Assembly (NCBI RefSeq): GCF_051433195.1
Contig: NZ_JBHMFT010000021.1
Coordinates: forward strand, 1 to 64,000
Direction: 5' to 3'
Source of the DNA: Falsiroseomonas sp051433195
Lineage (GTDB): Bacteria; Pseudomonadota; Alphaproteobacteria; Acetobacterales; Acetobacteraceae
Length of the DNA stretch: 64,000 nucleotides
In this document: one piece after another, positions 34,581-45,026 of the stretch
Position numbering within the stretch: position 1 is the first letter of the stretch
How the letters are laid out: each line of letters begins with the position of its first letter
Position numbers and translations under genes: made by a program
Notes under the pieces: model-generated
The model's database searches: none
Told to the model about the DNA's origin: nothing
What the model saw: only the letters and a program-made list of their open reading frames with translations

Positions 34581-35684
34581 CTATCGCGAGGTGGCCGCGA
34601 GGTGCTGGCGGAAGCGCGGCATCACCTCCTCCGCCAGGCGATGCATCGTCTCCTGCTCCCACGCCCGGTTGGGGCCGCTCCAGTCGAGGCCGGCCATCAG
34701 CACGTGGTCGAACGGCCCCGCGCGCTCCCGCAGCGCGACCAGCCGGTCCAGCACCGTCTGCGCCGATCCGGCGATGACGCAATCCGCGATGATCGCCTCC
34801 AGCGTCACGCCCTCGTCGGGCGTCCCGGCGCTCGGCTTCAGGGTCGCGAGCATGCCAGCGCGGCGGGCCAGGGTCGAGAGGTAGTGGAAGTAGTAGCGGT
34901 TGGCGGAGGCGGCATTGAAGATGCGGTCGCGCGCCTCGGCATCGGTGTCGGCGATGCAGAAGTTGCGGGCGATCCGCCAGTCGGCGCCCGCCACCTCGCG
35001 GCCCTTGGCAGCCAGCGCCGTGCGCAGCGTATGCCCATGCCCCTCCAGGATGCGTTCCGCGACGAAATTCGCCGAGACCACGCCCCAGCCGCGCTCGGCT
35101 GCCATGCGGACGCCGAAGCTGTCGGCGCTGCGCGCGGTGATCGCGATCGGGGGGTGGGGGCGGCTGAAGGGCTTCGGCATGGTGCCGATGCCGAATTCCG
35201 GGATCACCGCCTGGCTGATGCGGGCGGACCAGGTCGGACCCTCGATGGCGTAGGGCGGATCCTGGCGCCAGATCTCCAGGATGATGTCGATCGCCTCCAG
35301 CATGCGCTTGCCGCGCTGCATGGCGTCGGTGTTGCCGAACAGCTCCCAGTCGGACGGCAGGCCACCCGGGCCGATCCCCAGGATCAGGCGGCCTTCCGTC
35401 ATGTGGTCGAACTGCGCCACCTCGGCGGCGACCATGGCGGGGTGGTGGTTCGGCAGGTTGATCACGCCAGTGGCGAAGGTCAGCCGCGTCCGCGGCGCCA
35501 GCGCGGCCATGAACATCAGGGGCGAGGCGATCGGCTCCGAGGTGGCGGAGAAATGCTCGCCGACCCAGAGCTCGTCGAAGCCGAGCCGGTCGGCGAGCAG
35601 GGATTTCTCCGTGTCCTCGGCCAGCGTCTCGTGCATCGGCCGCTCGGGTGGATGCAGCGGCATCATGAACAGGCCGAGGCGCAT
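34581..35684 (-). CDS. LLM class flavin-dependent oxidoreductase (luciferase-like)
   Basis: The 367-residue TIM-barrel flavoprotein of the bacterial luciferase/LLM family has N-terminal RLGLFMMPLHPPERP, ELWVGEHF, RTRLTFATGVINLP and the FMN-site region GRLILGIGPGGLPSDWELFG. These enzymes use reduced FMN or F420 to oxidise diverse small molecules. No flavin reductase is adjacent. No signal peptide is present. The natural substrate cannot be read from sequence. Confidence 0.88.
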   Translation of the reverse strand: MRLGLFMMPLHPPERPMHETLAEDTEKSLLADRLGFDELWVGEHFSATSEPIASPLMFMAALAPRTRLTFATGVINLPNHHPAMVAAEVAQFDHMTEGRLILGIGPGGLPSDWELFGNTDAMQRGKRMLEAIDIILEIWRQDPPYAIEGPTWSARISQAVIPEFGIGTMPKPFSRPHPPIAITARSADSFGVRMAAERGWGVVSANFVAERILEGHGHTLRTALAAKGREVAGADWRIARNFCIADTDAEARDRIFNAASANRYYFHYLSTLARRAGMLATLKPSAGTPDEGVTLEAIIADCVIAGSAQTVLDRLVALRERAGPFDHVLMAGLDWSGPNRAWEQETMHRLAEEVMPRFRQHLAATSR

Positions 35685-35840
35685 CGTGTGTTCCTTCTGC
35701 TGTCTGCGGCGTCGCTACAGTCTCAGCCCGCTGATCGCGCCACGCCCATCGCCGACCATCCAGACCGACAGGTCCGTTCGCCGCAGACGCCGCTGCTGCA
35801 TGCGGCGTTGCCGTGTCCTGCCATGATGATGCTGGGCCAT

Positions 35841-35855
35841 GCCCCGTGGGGGGGC
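35841..35855 (-). terminator. GC hairpin downstream of hutC (weak terminator candidate)
   Basis: GCCCC and GGGGC-type complementary blocks flank a short loop about 16-30 bases after the hutC stop. A run of seven G lies in the 3' arm on the + strand. No T tract follows on the minus strand, so this is only a candidate 3' structure. Confidence 0.25.
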
Positions 35856-35870
35856 AAGCGGGCGCAGGCG

Positions 35871-36641
35871 TCACCCCCGCTGCTGCGCCCGTGCCCTTGG
35901 GCCAGGCAGGCCACCCTGGTCCGCGGTGAAACGGCCGATGAGGCGATGGCGGCCGCCCGGATGCCAGAGGCGCGCGAAGGTGACGGGTACCTCCCCGTTC
36001 CAGGTCCGGCGCTCCACCACCAGCGCCGGCTCGCCCGCCTCCATGCCCAGCCAGCGAGCGATGCGGGGCGGGGTGCGCGTGGCGAGGATGGCGTGCTCGG
36101 CCTCGGTCCAGGCGATGTGGTCCAGCAGCCAGCGGCCGGGCGGGGTGGCGGCGAAGCGCTCGGCGGCGGCGGCGGGCGCGGCGGCCAGGTGGATGCGCCG
36201 TTCCTCCAGCTGCACGGGTGCGCCATCGGCCAAATGCCGCGTGGTCAGTGCCAGCAGCGGCGCACCTTCCTCGACGGTCAGGGCGGCGGCGTCGGCCGCG
36301 GTGGCGGGGCGGGTCGCGCGGTAGAGGATGTCATGCGCATGGGTGCCGCCGGCGGCCGCGATCTCGGCGCCGATGTCCCAGATCTCGAACACCGCCCGGC
36401 CACGCGCCTCGGGGCTGGCGATGGTGCCGGCGCGCCGGTTGCGGCGCACCAGCCCTTCCGAGGCAAGCTGCGCGATGGCGCGATGCACCGTCATGCGCGA
36501 GGCGCCGAACAGCGCCATCAGCTCGGCCTCCGGCGGGATGCGCCCGCCAGGCGGGATGCGGCCGGAGAGGATGGCCTGGGCCACGGCGCGGCGGATCTGC
36601 CCGTGCACCGGCCCCTGGCCGTCCAGGGTGAAGTCGCTCAT
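35871..36641 (-). CDS. hutC: Histidine utilization repressor HutC (GntR family)
   Basis: The 256-residue regulator has an N-terminal GntR winged helix (GQIRRAVAQAILSGRIPPGG, then ASRMTVHRAIAQLASEGLV) and a C-terminal UTRA effector domain (LALTTRHLADGAPVQLEERRI). HutC represses hut genes and is released by urocanate. The ATG at 36641 overlaps the hutF stop by ATGA. A palindrome matching HutC-type operators lies between hutF and hutI (38033-38044), so the operon carrying its own gene is probably autoregulated. Confidence 0.92.
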   Translation of the reverse strand: MSDFTLDGQGPVHGQIRRAVAQAILSGRIPPGGRIPPEAELMALFGASRMTVHRAIAQLASEGLVRRNRRAGTIASPEARGRAVFEIWDIGAEIAAAGGTHAHDILYRATRPATAADAAALTVEEGAPLLALTTRHLADGAPVQLEERRIHLAAAPAAAAERFAATPPGRWLLDHIAWTEAEHAILATRTPPRIARWLGMEAGEPALVVERRTWNGEVPVTFARLWHPGGRHRLIGRFTADQGGLPGPRARAQQRG

Positions 36642-38011
36642 GCCGCCAGGATGCGGGCGAGGACGGCGGCCACCCGCGCCTCGGCGGCGGCACGAAGCGG
36701 GTGGCGTCCCGCCTCCACCACGCGCCGGCCGCGCACCAGCACGTCGCGGATCGGCGAGGTCCGGCTGGCGAAGACCAGCGCGTCCAGCCACCGGTCGCCA
36801 TCCCGCGCCGCGAGCGCCGGGTGCGCGGGGTCCAGCAGCAGCAGGTCGGCCCAGGCGCCCGGGGTGATCCCGGCCGGGCCGGCGGCCAGGGCCTGCGTGC
36901 CGCCCGCCAGCGCGCCCTCCCACAGCGTGCGGGCCGTGGAGGCGCCGCGCGGGGCCAGGGCGTTGCGGGTGCGGTGCGCCAGGCGCTGCGCGTATTCCAT
37001 GGTGCGGAGTTCGTCGGCCGCGCCGATCAGGATGTTGCTGTCGGTGCCGACGCCGAAGCGGCCGATGCTGGAATCGTCGGCGGCGTCGCGGTAGGGCAGG
37101 GCGGCGAAGATGCCGTCGCCGAGATTGCTCTCCGTCACCGGGCACAGGCCCACCACCGCGCCGGCCCGCGCCAGGTCGGCCAGTTCCCGCGGCGTGCCGT
37201 GGGTGGAATGGATCAGGCACCAGCGCGCATCGAGGCCCACGGAATCGAGCAGCGCCGCGATGGGCGGCTGGCCCAGGATGGCGCGGCAGGCCTCCACCTC
37301 CTTCACCTGTTCCGCCGCGTGGATGTGCAGCGGCTCCCCGGCGCGGAGCATGGCGGTGATGTCGTGGATCTCCTCGAAGGTGGCGGCGCGCAGGGAATGG
37401 GGCGCGGCGCCGAATGTCGCGCCCTCCAGCCCCGCGATCGCGCGGCGGCTGCCCTCCAGCAGGCGGGCGAAGCCGTCGCGCTCGTTCAGGAAGCGGCGCT
37501 GGCCGGGCAGGGGCGGCGCGCCGCCGGCCTCGCCATGGGCGTAGAAGCAGGGCAGCAGGGTGAGCTGGATGCCCGTGGCGCGCGCCGCGGCCGCGATCCG
37601 CTCCGCCATCTCGGCCGGGTTGGCGTAGGGGCGTCCCTCCGGGTCGTGATGCAGGTAGTGGAATTCGCCGACGCGGGTGAAGCCGCCCTCCAGCATCTCG
37701 GCATAGGCGAGGGTGGCGATGGCCTCCACGTCGTCAGGCGTGAGGTGGGCGAGGAAGCGGTACATCACCTCGCGCCAGGTCCAGAAGCTGTCCTCGGCGG
37801 GGCCGGCCTGTTCCGCCAGGCCCGCCATGCCGCGCTGGAAGGCGTGGGAATGCAGGTTGGGCAGGCCGGGGATGGCGATCGCGTCGTGGCGCTCGCCGCC
37901 GTCGCTGTCCGGCGCGACGCCGGCGATGCGGCCCGTGCCGTCAAGCGTGACCAGCACATCCCGCCGCCAGCCTTCGGGCAGCAGGGCATGGGCGAAAAGC
38001 AGCTTGCGCAT
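36638..38011 (-). CDS. hutF: Formimidoylglutamate deiminase
   Basis: The 457-residue amidohydrolase-superfamily enzyme has the metal-site PNLHSHAFQRG (His54, His56), HIHAAEQVKEVEAC and a late GTDSNILIG. It converts N-formimino-L-glutamate to N-formyl-L-glutamate and ammonia in the five-step histidine pathway. It is the first gene of the leftward hutF-hutC unit, and its start lies 22 bases from the central palindrome. The next step needs an N-formylglutamate deformylase (HutG), which is not in this window. Confidence 0.94.
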   Translation of the reverse strand: MRKLLFAHALLPEGWRRDVLVTLDGTGRIAGVAPDSDGGERHDAIAIPGLPNLHSHAFQRGMAGLAEQAGPAEDSFWTWREVMYRFLAHLTPDDVEAIATLAYAEMLEGGFTRVGEFHYLHHDPEGRPYANPAEMAERIAAAARATGIQLTLLPCFYAHGEAGGAPPLPGQRRFLNERDGFARLLEGSRRAIAGLEGATFGAAPHSLRAATFEEIHDITAMLRAGEPLHIHAAEQVKEVEACRAILGQPPIAALLDSVGLDARWCLIHSTHGTPRELADLARAGAVVGLCPVTESNLGDGIFAALPYRDAADDSSIGRFGVGTDSNILIGAADELRTMEYAQRLAHRTRNALAPRGASTARTLWEGALAGGTQALAAGPAGITPGAWADLLLLDPAHPALAARDGDRWLDALVFASRTSPIRDVLVRGRRVVEAGRHPLRAAAEARVAAVLARILAA

Positions 38012-38032
38012 CGGTCCGCTCCGAAGCAGATT

Positions 38033-38044
38033 ATGTATATACAT
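38033..38044. promoter_or_regulatory. HutC-type operator palindrome between hutF and hutI
   Basis: ATGTATATACAT is a perfect 12-bp palindrome in an AT-rich island between the divergent hut units. It contains TGTATATACA, the core reported for HutC binding sites. Its position next to both start regions fits repression of both operons. A second start codon for hutI at 38047 lies directly beside it, but the better ribosome site favours initiation at 38098. Confidence 0.8.
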
Positions 38045-38097
38045 TAATGCCGAGGCCAGAGCATAAACGCTGGCACGATCACCGCAAGGACGAGCGC

Positions 38098-39306
38098 ATG
38101 GCGGGCCTCCCGGCCGATCTGCTGTTCGAGGGCGCAAGGCTGGCCACCATGGCCGGGCCAGGGCTCGGCGTGGTCGAGGACGGGGTGCTGGCGGTGCGCG
38201 ACGGGCGCATCGTCTATGCCGGGACACGGGACGGCGCGCCCGCCTTCGCGGCGGCGCAGCGCGTGCCCTGCGAGGGTCGCTGGATCACGCCCGGCCTGGT
38301 GGATTGCCACACGCACCTGGTCTTCGCGGGCGACCGGTCCGAGGAATTCGCGCGGCGCCTGGCCGGCGAGAGCTACGCGGACATCGCCCGCGGCGGCGGC
38401 GGCATCGCCGCCACCGTGCGCGCGACCCGCGCGGCGGATGAAGCGACGCTGCTGGCGCTGGGCCTGGCGCGGCTGGATGCGCTGCTGGCCGAGGGTGTCA
38501 CCACCGTCGAGGTCAAGTCGGGCTACGGGCTGGACGAGGCGACGGAGCGTCGGCAGTTGCGCGTGGCGCGCGCCCTGGGCGCACATCGCGCCGTGACGGT
38601 GCGCACCACCTATCTCGGCGCGCATGCCGTACCGCCGGGCGGCGACCGCGTGGCGTATCTCGACCTGGTCTGCGACCGCATGGTCCCGGCGCTGGCCGCG
38701 GAGGGCCTGGCGGATGCGGTGGATGTGTTCCAGGAGGGCATCGCGTTCTCCGCCGGGGAATGCGCGCGCGTCTTCGCCGCCGCCGGCGCCGCCGGCCTGC
38801 CAGTGAAATCCCATGCCGAGCAGCTCAGCGACAGCGGCGGCGCCGAGCTGGCCGCGCGCTTCGGCGCGCTCTCGGCGGATCACCTCGAATACTGCTCGGC
38901 CGAAGGGGCTTCGGCGATGGCGCAGGCGGGCACCGTCGCGGTGCTGCTGCCCGGCGCCTTCCTGATGCTGAACGAGACGCGGAAGCCGCCCATCGCCAGC
39001 TTCCGTGCGGCGGGCGTGAGGCTGGCGGTGGCGACGGATCTCAACCCCGGCTCCTCGCCCATCGCCTCGCTGCGCGTCTCGGCCACGCTGGCCTGCGTGC
39101 TGTTCGGCATGACGGTGGAGGAGGCCTGGCGCGGCATGACCATCAACGCCGCCCATGCGCTGGGCCTGCAGGATGCGGTCGGCAGCCTGGAGGCGGGCAA
39201 GCGCGCGGACCTCGCCATCTGGTCGGTGGATCACCTGGCGCAGGTGGTGGCGCAGATCGGGCCTTCGCCGCTGCAGGCGCGCTATCATGGGGGGGTGCGG
39301 GCATGA
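38098..39306 (+). CDS. hutI: Imidazolonepropionase
   Basis: The 402-residue amidohydrolase has the zinc motif DCHTHLVFAGDR (His71, His73), an SHAEQLSD segment and DHLEY. It hydrolyses 4-imidazolone-5-propanoate to N-formimino-L-glutamate, the third step of histidine degradation. AAGGA at 38086-38090 supports the ATG at 38098 and gives the usual family length; an upstream ATG at 38047 would add 17 unlikely residues and abut the operator. The stop overlaps hutH by ATGA. Confidence 0.95.
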   Translation: MAGLPADLLFEGARLATMAGPGLGVVEDGVLAVRDGRIVYAGTRDGAPAFAAAQRVPCEGRWITPGLVDCHTHLVFAGDRSEEFARRLAGESYADIARGGGGIAATVRATRAADEATLLALGLARLDALLAEGVTTVEVKSGYGLDEATERRQLRVARALGAHRAVTVRTTYLGAHAVPPGGDRVAYLDLVCDRMVPALAAEGLADAVDVFQEGIAFSAGECARVFAAAGAAGLPVKSHAEQLSDSGGAELAARFGALSADHLEYCSAEGASAMAQAGTVAVLLPGAFLMLNETRKPPIASFRAAGVRLAVATDLNPGSSPIASLRVSATLACVLFGMTVEEAWRGMTINAAHALGLQDAVGSLEAGKRADLAIWSVDHLAQVVAQIGPSPLQARYHGGVRA

Positions 39307-40816
39307 CGCTGGTTGCGGGCGCGGTGACGCTGGCCCAGTGGCGGGCGGTGCTGGAGGGGGCGACGACGCCGCTGGATGCGGGCGCGCGGCCCGCGGTGGA
39401 CCGCGCCGCCGCCGCCGTGGCGCGCGTGATCACGGCGGGCGAGACCGCCTATGGCGTGAATACGGGCTTCGGCAAGCTGGCCTCCGTGCGGATCGGCGAT
39501 GCGGATCTCGCGGCGTTGCAGCGCAACCTGATCCTGTCGCATGCCTGCGGCGTCGGCGCGCCGCTGCCGGCGCCGGTGGTCCGGCTGATCCTGGCGATGA
39601 AGGCGGCATCGCTCGCCCGCGGCGCGTCCGGCGTGCGGTGGGAGGTGGTGCAACTCATCGAGGCGATGCGGGCGCGCGACGTGCTGCCGCTGATCCCGGC
39701 CAAGGGGTCGGTCGGCGCCTCGGGTGATCTCGCGCCGCTCGCGCACATGACGGCGGCGATGCTGGGGGAGGGGGCGGTGCTGCCGAATGTCCCGGCCGCG
39801 CGTGCCCTGGCGCGGGCCGGGCTGGAGCCCATCGCGCTCGGCCCGAAGGAAGGGCTGGCGCTGATCAACGGCACGCAGGTCTCGACCGCACTCGCCTTGG
39901 CCGGGCTGTTCGCGGCGCATCGCGTGTTCCAGGCGGCGCTGGTGTCGGGCGCGCTGACGGTGGATGCGCTGCGCGGCTCCGATACACCTTTCGATGCGCG
40001 CATCCATGCGCTGCGCGGCCATGCGGGGCAGCGCGACGTGGCGGCGGCGCTGCGTGGCCTGCTGGCGGGCAGCGCGATCCGCGAAAGCCACCGCCAGGGC
40101 GATGACCGCGTGCAGGATCCCTATTCGCTGCGCTGCCAGCCGCAGGTGATGGGCGCGGGGCTGGAGGTGCTGCGCTTCGCCGCGCGCATACTGGCGACGG
40201 AAGCCAATGCCGTCACCGACAATCCGCTGGTGATGGAGGATGGCTCCATCCTGTCCGGCGGCAATTTCCATGCGGAGCCGGTGGCCTTCGCCGCCGACCA
40301 GATTGCGCTGGTCATGGCCGAGATCGGCAATCTGGCGGAACGCCGCGTGGCCCTGCTGGTGGATCCGGTGATGTCCGGGCTGCCGGCCTTCCTGGCGCGC
40401 GACGCGGGGCTGAATTCCGGGCTGATGATCGCGCAGGTGACGGCCGCCGCGTTGGCATCCGAGAACAAGCAGCGCGCGGCGCCGGCCTCCGTGGACAGCA
40501 TCCCGACCTCGGCGAACCAGGAGGATCATGTCTCGATGGCGACGCATGCCGCGTATCGCCTGCTGGAGATGGCGGAGAATGCCGCCGCCATCATCGGCAT
40601 CGAGGCGATGGCGGCGGCGGAGGCGCTGGAGCATCGACGTCCGCTGACCTCCTCCGCGCCGCTGGAGGCCGCGCACGCCGGCATCCGCCGGTGCATCCCG
40701 CCGCTGCTGGCCGACCGCTTCCTGGCGCCGGACATCGCCGCCGCCACCGTGCTGGTGCGCGAGGGCACGCTGGCCGCCGCCGCCGCCCACCCCCTGCCCG
40801 AGCTGGACACCGACGC

Positions 40817-40820
<4 letters not shown>
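39303..40820 (+). CDS. hutH: Histidine ammonia-lyase
   Basis: The 505-residue lyase carries the MIO-forming Ala-Ser-Gly triad in GSVGASGDLAPLAHM (Ala139-Gly141), the catalytic tyrosine region YGVNTGFGKL (Tyr50) and NQEDHVSM. It removes ammonia from L-histidine to give trans-urocanate, the inducer that relieves HutC. Cytosolic homotetramer in known members. Both ends overlap neighbours by ATGA, so translation is coupled across hutI-hutH-hutU. Confidence 0.96.
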
Positions 40821-42490
<1,670 letters not shown>

Positions 42491-42560
42491 GGCGCGAAGG
42501 CCGCTTTACAGCGCGCGGGCGCAACCGCAGCATGAATTGGCAGGGATGGGATCGACCCGC

Positions 42561-43358
42561 ATGGACCAGGCTACCGCACCGGACCCCGAGGCCCAGGCTT
42601 TCGCAGCGGATGGCGCCATCCTGCTGCGCGGCGCCTTCGCCGAATGGGTGGAGCCGCTTCGCGCCGGCATCGAGACGCTGATGGCCGCGCCCGGCCCGTA
42701 TGAGCGCAGCTACACGCCGAAGGATGGCAGCGCGCGCTTCTTCCAGGATTTGTGCAACTGGCAGCGCATCCCGGAATTCCGCGCCTTCGTCGAGCAGGGG
42801 CCGGGGGCCGCCATCGCGCGCCGCCTGACGGGCAGCACCGGCGTGCGCTTTTTCCACGACCATGTGCTGGTGAAGGAGCCGGGCACCAGCCTGGTCACGC
42901 CCTGGCACCAGGATGCGCCGTACTACTGCGTGGAGGCGGAGCAGTCCGTCAGCTTCTGGATCCCGCTCGACCCCGTCTCCCGCGACGTCACGCTGGAATG
43001 CGTGGCGGGCAGCCATCTCTGGACCAAGGCCCTGAAGCCGAAGCGCTTCGACGGCACCGACCTGTATGAGGGCGATGACCGCGAGGAGATGCCCGACATC
43101 GACGCCGAGCGTGACAGGCACCGCATCCTGGGCTGGGAGATGCAGCCGGGCGATGCGGTGGCCTTCCACTACCGCACCATGCATGGCGCGCCGGCCAACA
43201 CCTCCCCGCAACGGCGGCGGCGCGTGTTCTCCGCGCGCTGGGTGGGCGATGACGCGGTGTTCCGCGATCGTGGCGGCCGCGGCTCCCCGCCGCTGCGCCA
43301 CCTGACGCTGGCCGACGGCGCGCCGCTCGAAGGCGACGAGTTCCCCCGGTTCACCTGA
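42561..43358 (+). CDS. PhyH family Fe(II)/2-oxoglutarate-dependent dioxygenase
   Basis: The 265-residue protein has the phytanoyl-CoA-dioxygenase fold with the iron facial triad: WHQDAPYY (His116, Asp118) and a distal MHGAPANTS (His208), followed by arginines suited to 2-oxoglutarate binding. Such enzymes hydroxylate small molecules, and the substrate here is unknown. The start may be ATG 42561 or 42546. It lies between hutU and a TRAP transporter on the same strand, with 28 bases to the TRAP binding protein, so it may act on the imported solute. Confidence 0.86.
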   Translation: MDQATAPDPEAQAFAADGAILLRGAFAEWVEPLRAGIETLMAAPGPYERSYTPKDGSARFFQDLCNWQRIPEFRAFVEQGPGAAIARRLTGSTGVRFFHDHVLVKEPGTSLVTPWHQDAPYYCVEAEQSVSFWIPLDPVSRDVTLECVAGSHLWTKALKPKRFDGTDLYEGDDREEMPDIDAERDRHRILGWEMQPGDAVAFHYRTMHGAPANTSPQRRRRVFSARWVGDDAVFRDRGGRGSPPLRHLTLADGAPLEGDEFPRFT

Positions 43359-43386
43359 GACCAAGACACGAGAGGCAAAGACGACA

Positions 43387-44472
43387 ATGCAGAGACGCAT
43401 GATGCTCGGTTCGGCCGCGGCCGCGACCGCCGCGACGCTGGCGACCCCGGCGCTGAGCCAGGGCCGCATCGAGTGGCGCATGGTCACCATCTGGCCGCGC
43501 AACCTGCCCGGCCCCGGCGTGGCGGCGCAGCGTTGCGCCGACCGCATCGGGCAGATGTCGGGCGGGCGGCTGACGGTGCGCCTGTTCGCCGCCGGCGAGG
43601 TGGTGCCCCCCGCCGGCGCCTTCGATGCGGTGGCGGCCGGCACGGCCGATCTGTACCACGGCGTGCCCTCCTTCTGGATTTCCAAGTCGCCCGGCATCGG
43701 CTTCTTCGGCAGCTTCCCCTTCGGCCTGACGGCCTATGAGCGCCAGGGTTGGATGATGCATGGCGGCGGCCAGGCCATGTATGACGAGATGTATGCCCGC
43801 TTCGGCGTGAAGGGCTTCATCGTGGGCGACAGCGGCCCGCAATGGATGGGCTTCTTCAAGCGCGAGATGAACAGCCTCGAGGATTTCCGCGGCCTGCGCT
43901 ATCGCACCGCGGGCCTGGGTGGGGAGATGTTCCGCCGCGCCGGCGCCTCCGTCGTCTCGCTGCCGGCCGGGCAGATCTTCGCCGCGCTGCAATCCGGCAC
44001 GATCGACGCGGCGGAGTTCGTCGGCCCCTTCTCCGACCTGCCGCTCGGCCTGCACCAGGTGGCCAAGAACTACTATTTCCCGGGCGTGCAGGAACCCTCC
44101 TCGGCCGAGGAGATCGGCATCAACATGGGCAAGTGGAACGCCCTGCCGGAGGACCTCAAGGCCATCGTGCGCTTCTGCGCCCTGTCGCTGCACGAGGAGA
44201 CCACCACCGAATACGACGTGCGCCACCCGATCGCGCTGAACGAGCTGGTGACGCGCCACGGCGTGGTGGTGCGGGAGGTGCCGCGCGACATGCTGATCGC
44301 CTTCGGCAACATCGCGGGCGAGCTGCTGGCCGAGTTCCGCGCCCACCAGGACCCGCTGGTGAAGCGCATCGCCGACAGCTACGCCGAATTCCGCAACCGC
44401 AGCGCCGCCTACATGCTGCAATCCTATGCGGGCAATTTCAATTCGCGCGCCCTGCCGATCCGCTGGGGCTGA
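43387..44472 (+). CDS. TRAP transporter substrate-binding protein (DctP-type)
   Basis: The 361-residue periplasmic protein has a twin-arginine-like signal (QRRMMLGSAAAA, cut near LSQ) and DctP-family features: RMVTIWPRNLPGPG, FKREMNSLEDFRGLRYRT with its ligand-binding Arg, and QSGTIDAAEFVGPF. It resembles the 2-oxo-acid/FcbT-like branch in these motifs, but the ligand is not determined. It is followed by the small and large membrane subunits, so the system is complete. Confidence 0.92.
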   Translation: MQRRMMLGSAAAATAATLATPALSQGRIEWRMVTIWPRNLPGPGVAAQRCADRIGQMSGGRLTVRLFAAGEVVPPAGAFDAVAAGTADLYHGVPSFWISKSPGIGFFGSFPFGLTAYERQGWMMHGGGQAMYDEMYARFGVKGFIVGDSGPQWMGFFKREMNSLEDFRGLRYRTAGLGGEMFRRAGASVVSLPAGQIFAALQSGTIDAAEFVGPFSDLPLGLHQVAKNYYFPGVQEPSSAEEIGINMGKWNALPEDLKAIVRFCALSLHEETTTEYDVRHPIALNELVTRHGVVVREVPRDMLIAFGNIAGELLAEFRAHQDPLVKRIADSYAEFRNRSAAYMLQSYAGNFNSRALPIRWG

Positions 44473-44477
44473 CACGC

Positions 44478-45026
44478 TTGCGCCTCCTGCTCCGCGTCGC
44501 CGATGCGCATGACGCCCTGACCAGCCGCCTGGCGCAGGGCGTCAAGTGGCTGGCGCTCGCCGTGGTGCTGGTGCAGTTCGTCGTCGTGGTGCTGCGCTAC
44601 GCCTACGGCTCCTCCTTCGTCTGGATGCAGGAAAGCGTCATCTACGTCCACGCCACGCTGTTCATGCTGGCCATCGGCTATACCTGGCTGGTGGACCAGC
44701 ATGTGCGGGTCGACGTGTTCTACGCGGGCTGGACGGTGCGGCGGCAGGCGGCGGTGGATTTGGCCTGCGTGGTGCTGGCCGCACTGCCCTTCTGCGCGCT
44801 GGTCGTCTGGGCCTCCTATGACTACGCGCTGCGGTCCTGGATGCAGGATGAGGGGCCGATGGCCCTGGGCGGCGTGCCCTTCGTGCCGGCGCTGAAATCG
44901 CTCATCCCGATCATGGGCGTGCTGCTGGGTCTGCAGGCCGTCTCGGTGGGCATCCGCTGCGTGGCGGTGCTGACCGGCGCGGCACCCACGCATTTCCCGC
45001 ACCGCCAGCGCCAGGGTGAGGCATGA
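44478..45026 (+). CDS. TRAP transporter small permease (DctQ-type)
   Basis: The 182-residue protein has four hydrophobic segments and the DctQ landmark ESVIYVHATLFMLAIGYTWLVDQHVRVDV. No in-frame ATG or GTG lies at the expected place, and the best start is TTG at 44478, five bases after the DctP stop, with a GGGG-containing upstream region. The stop overlaps the large-subunit start by ATGA. The start is therefore inferred. Confidence 0.85.
   Translation: MRLLLRVADAHDALTSRLAQGVKWLALAVVLVQFVVVVLRYAYGSSFVWMQESVIYVHATLFMLAIGYTWLVDQHVRVDVFYAGWTVRRQAAVDLACVVLAALPFCALVVWASYDYALRSWMQDEGPMALGGVPFVPALKSLIPIMGVLLGLQAVSVGIRCVAVLTGAAPTHFPHRQRQGEA

Noticed and set aside
34456..35874. Longer minus-strand frame covering the LLM oxidoreductase and intergenic region
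   Set aside because: It is out of frame with the conserved LLM protein and has Arg/Ala/Pro-rich, domain-free translation.
39289..39295. G7 tract at the end of hutI as a phase-variation site
   Set aside because: G runs of six or seven recur by chance across this GC-rich window, and hut genes are not typical switching targets.
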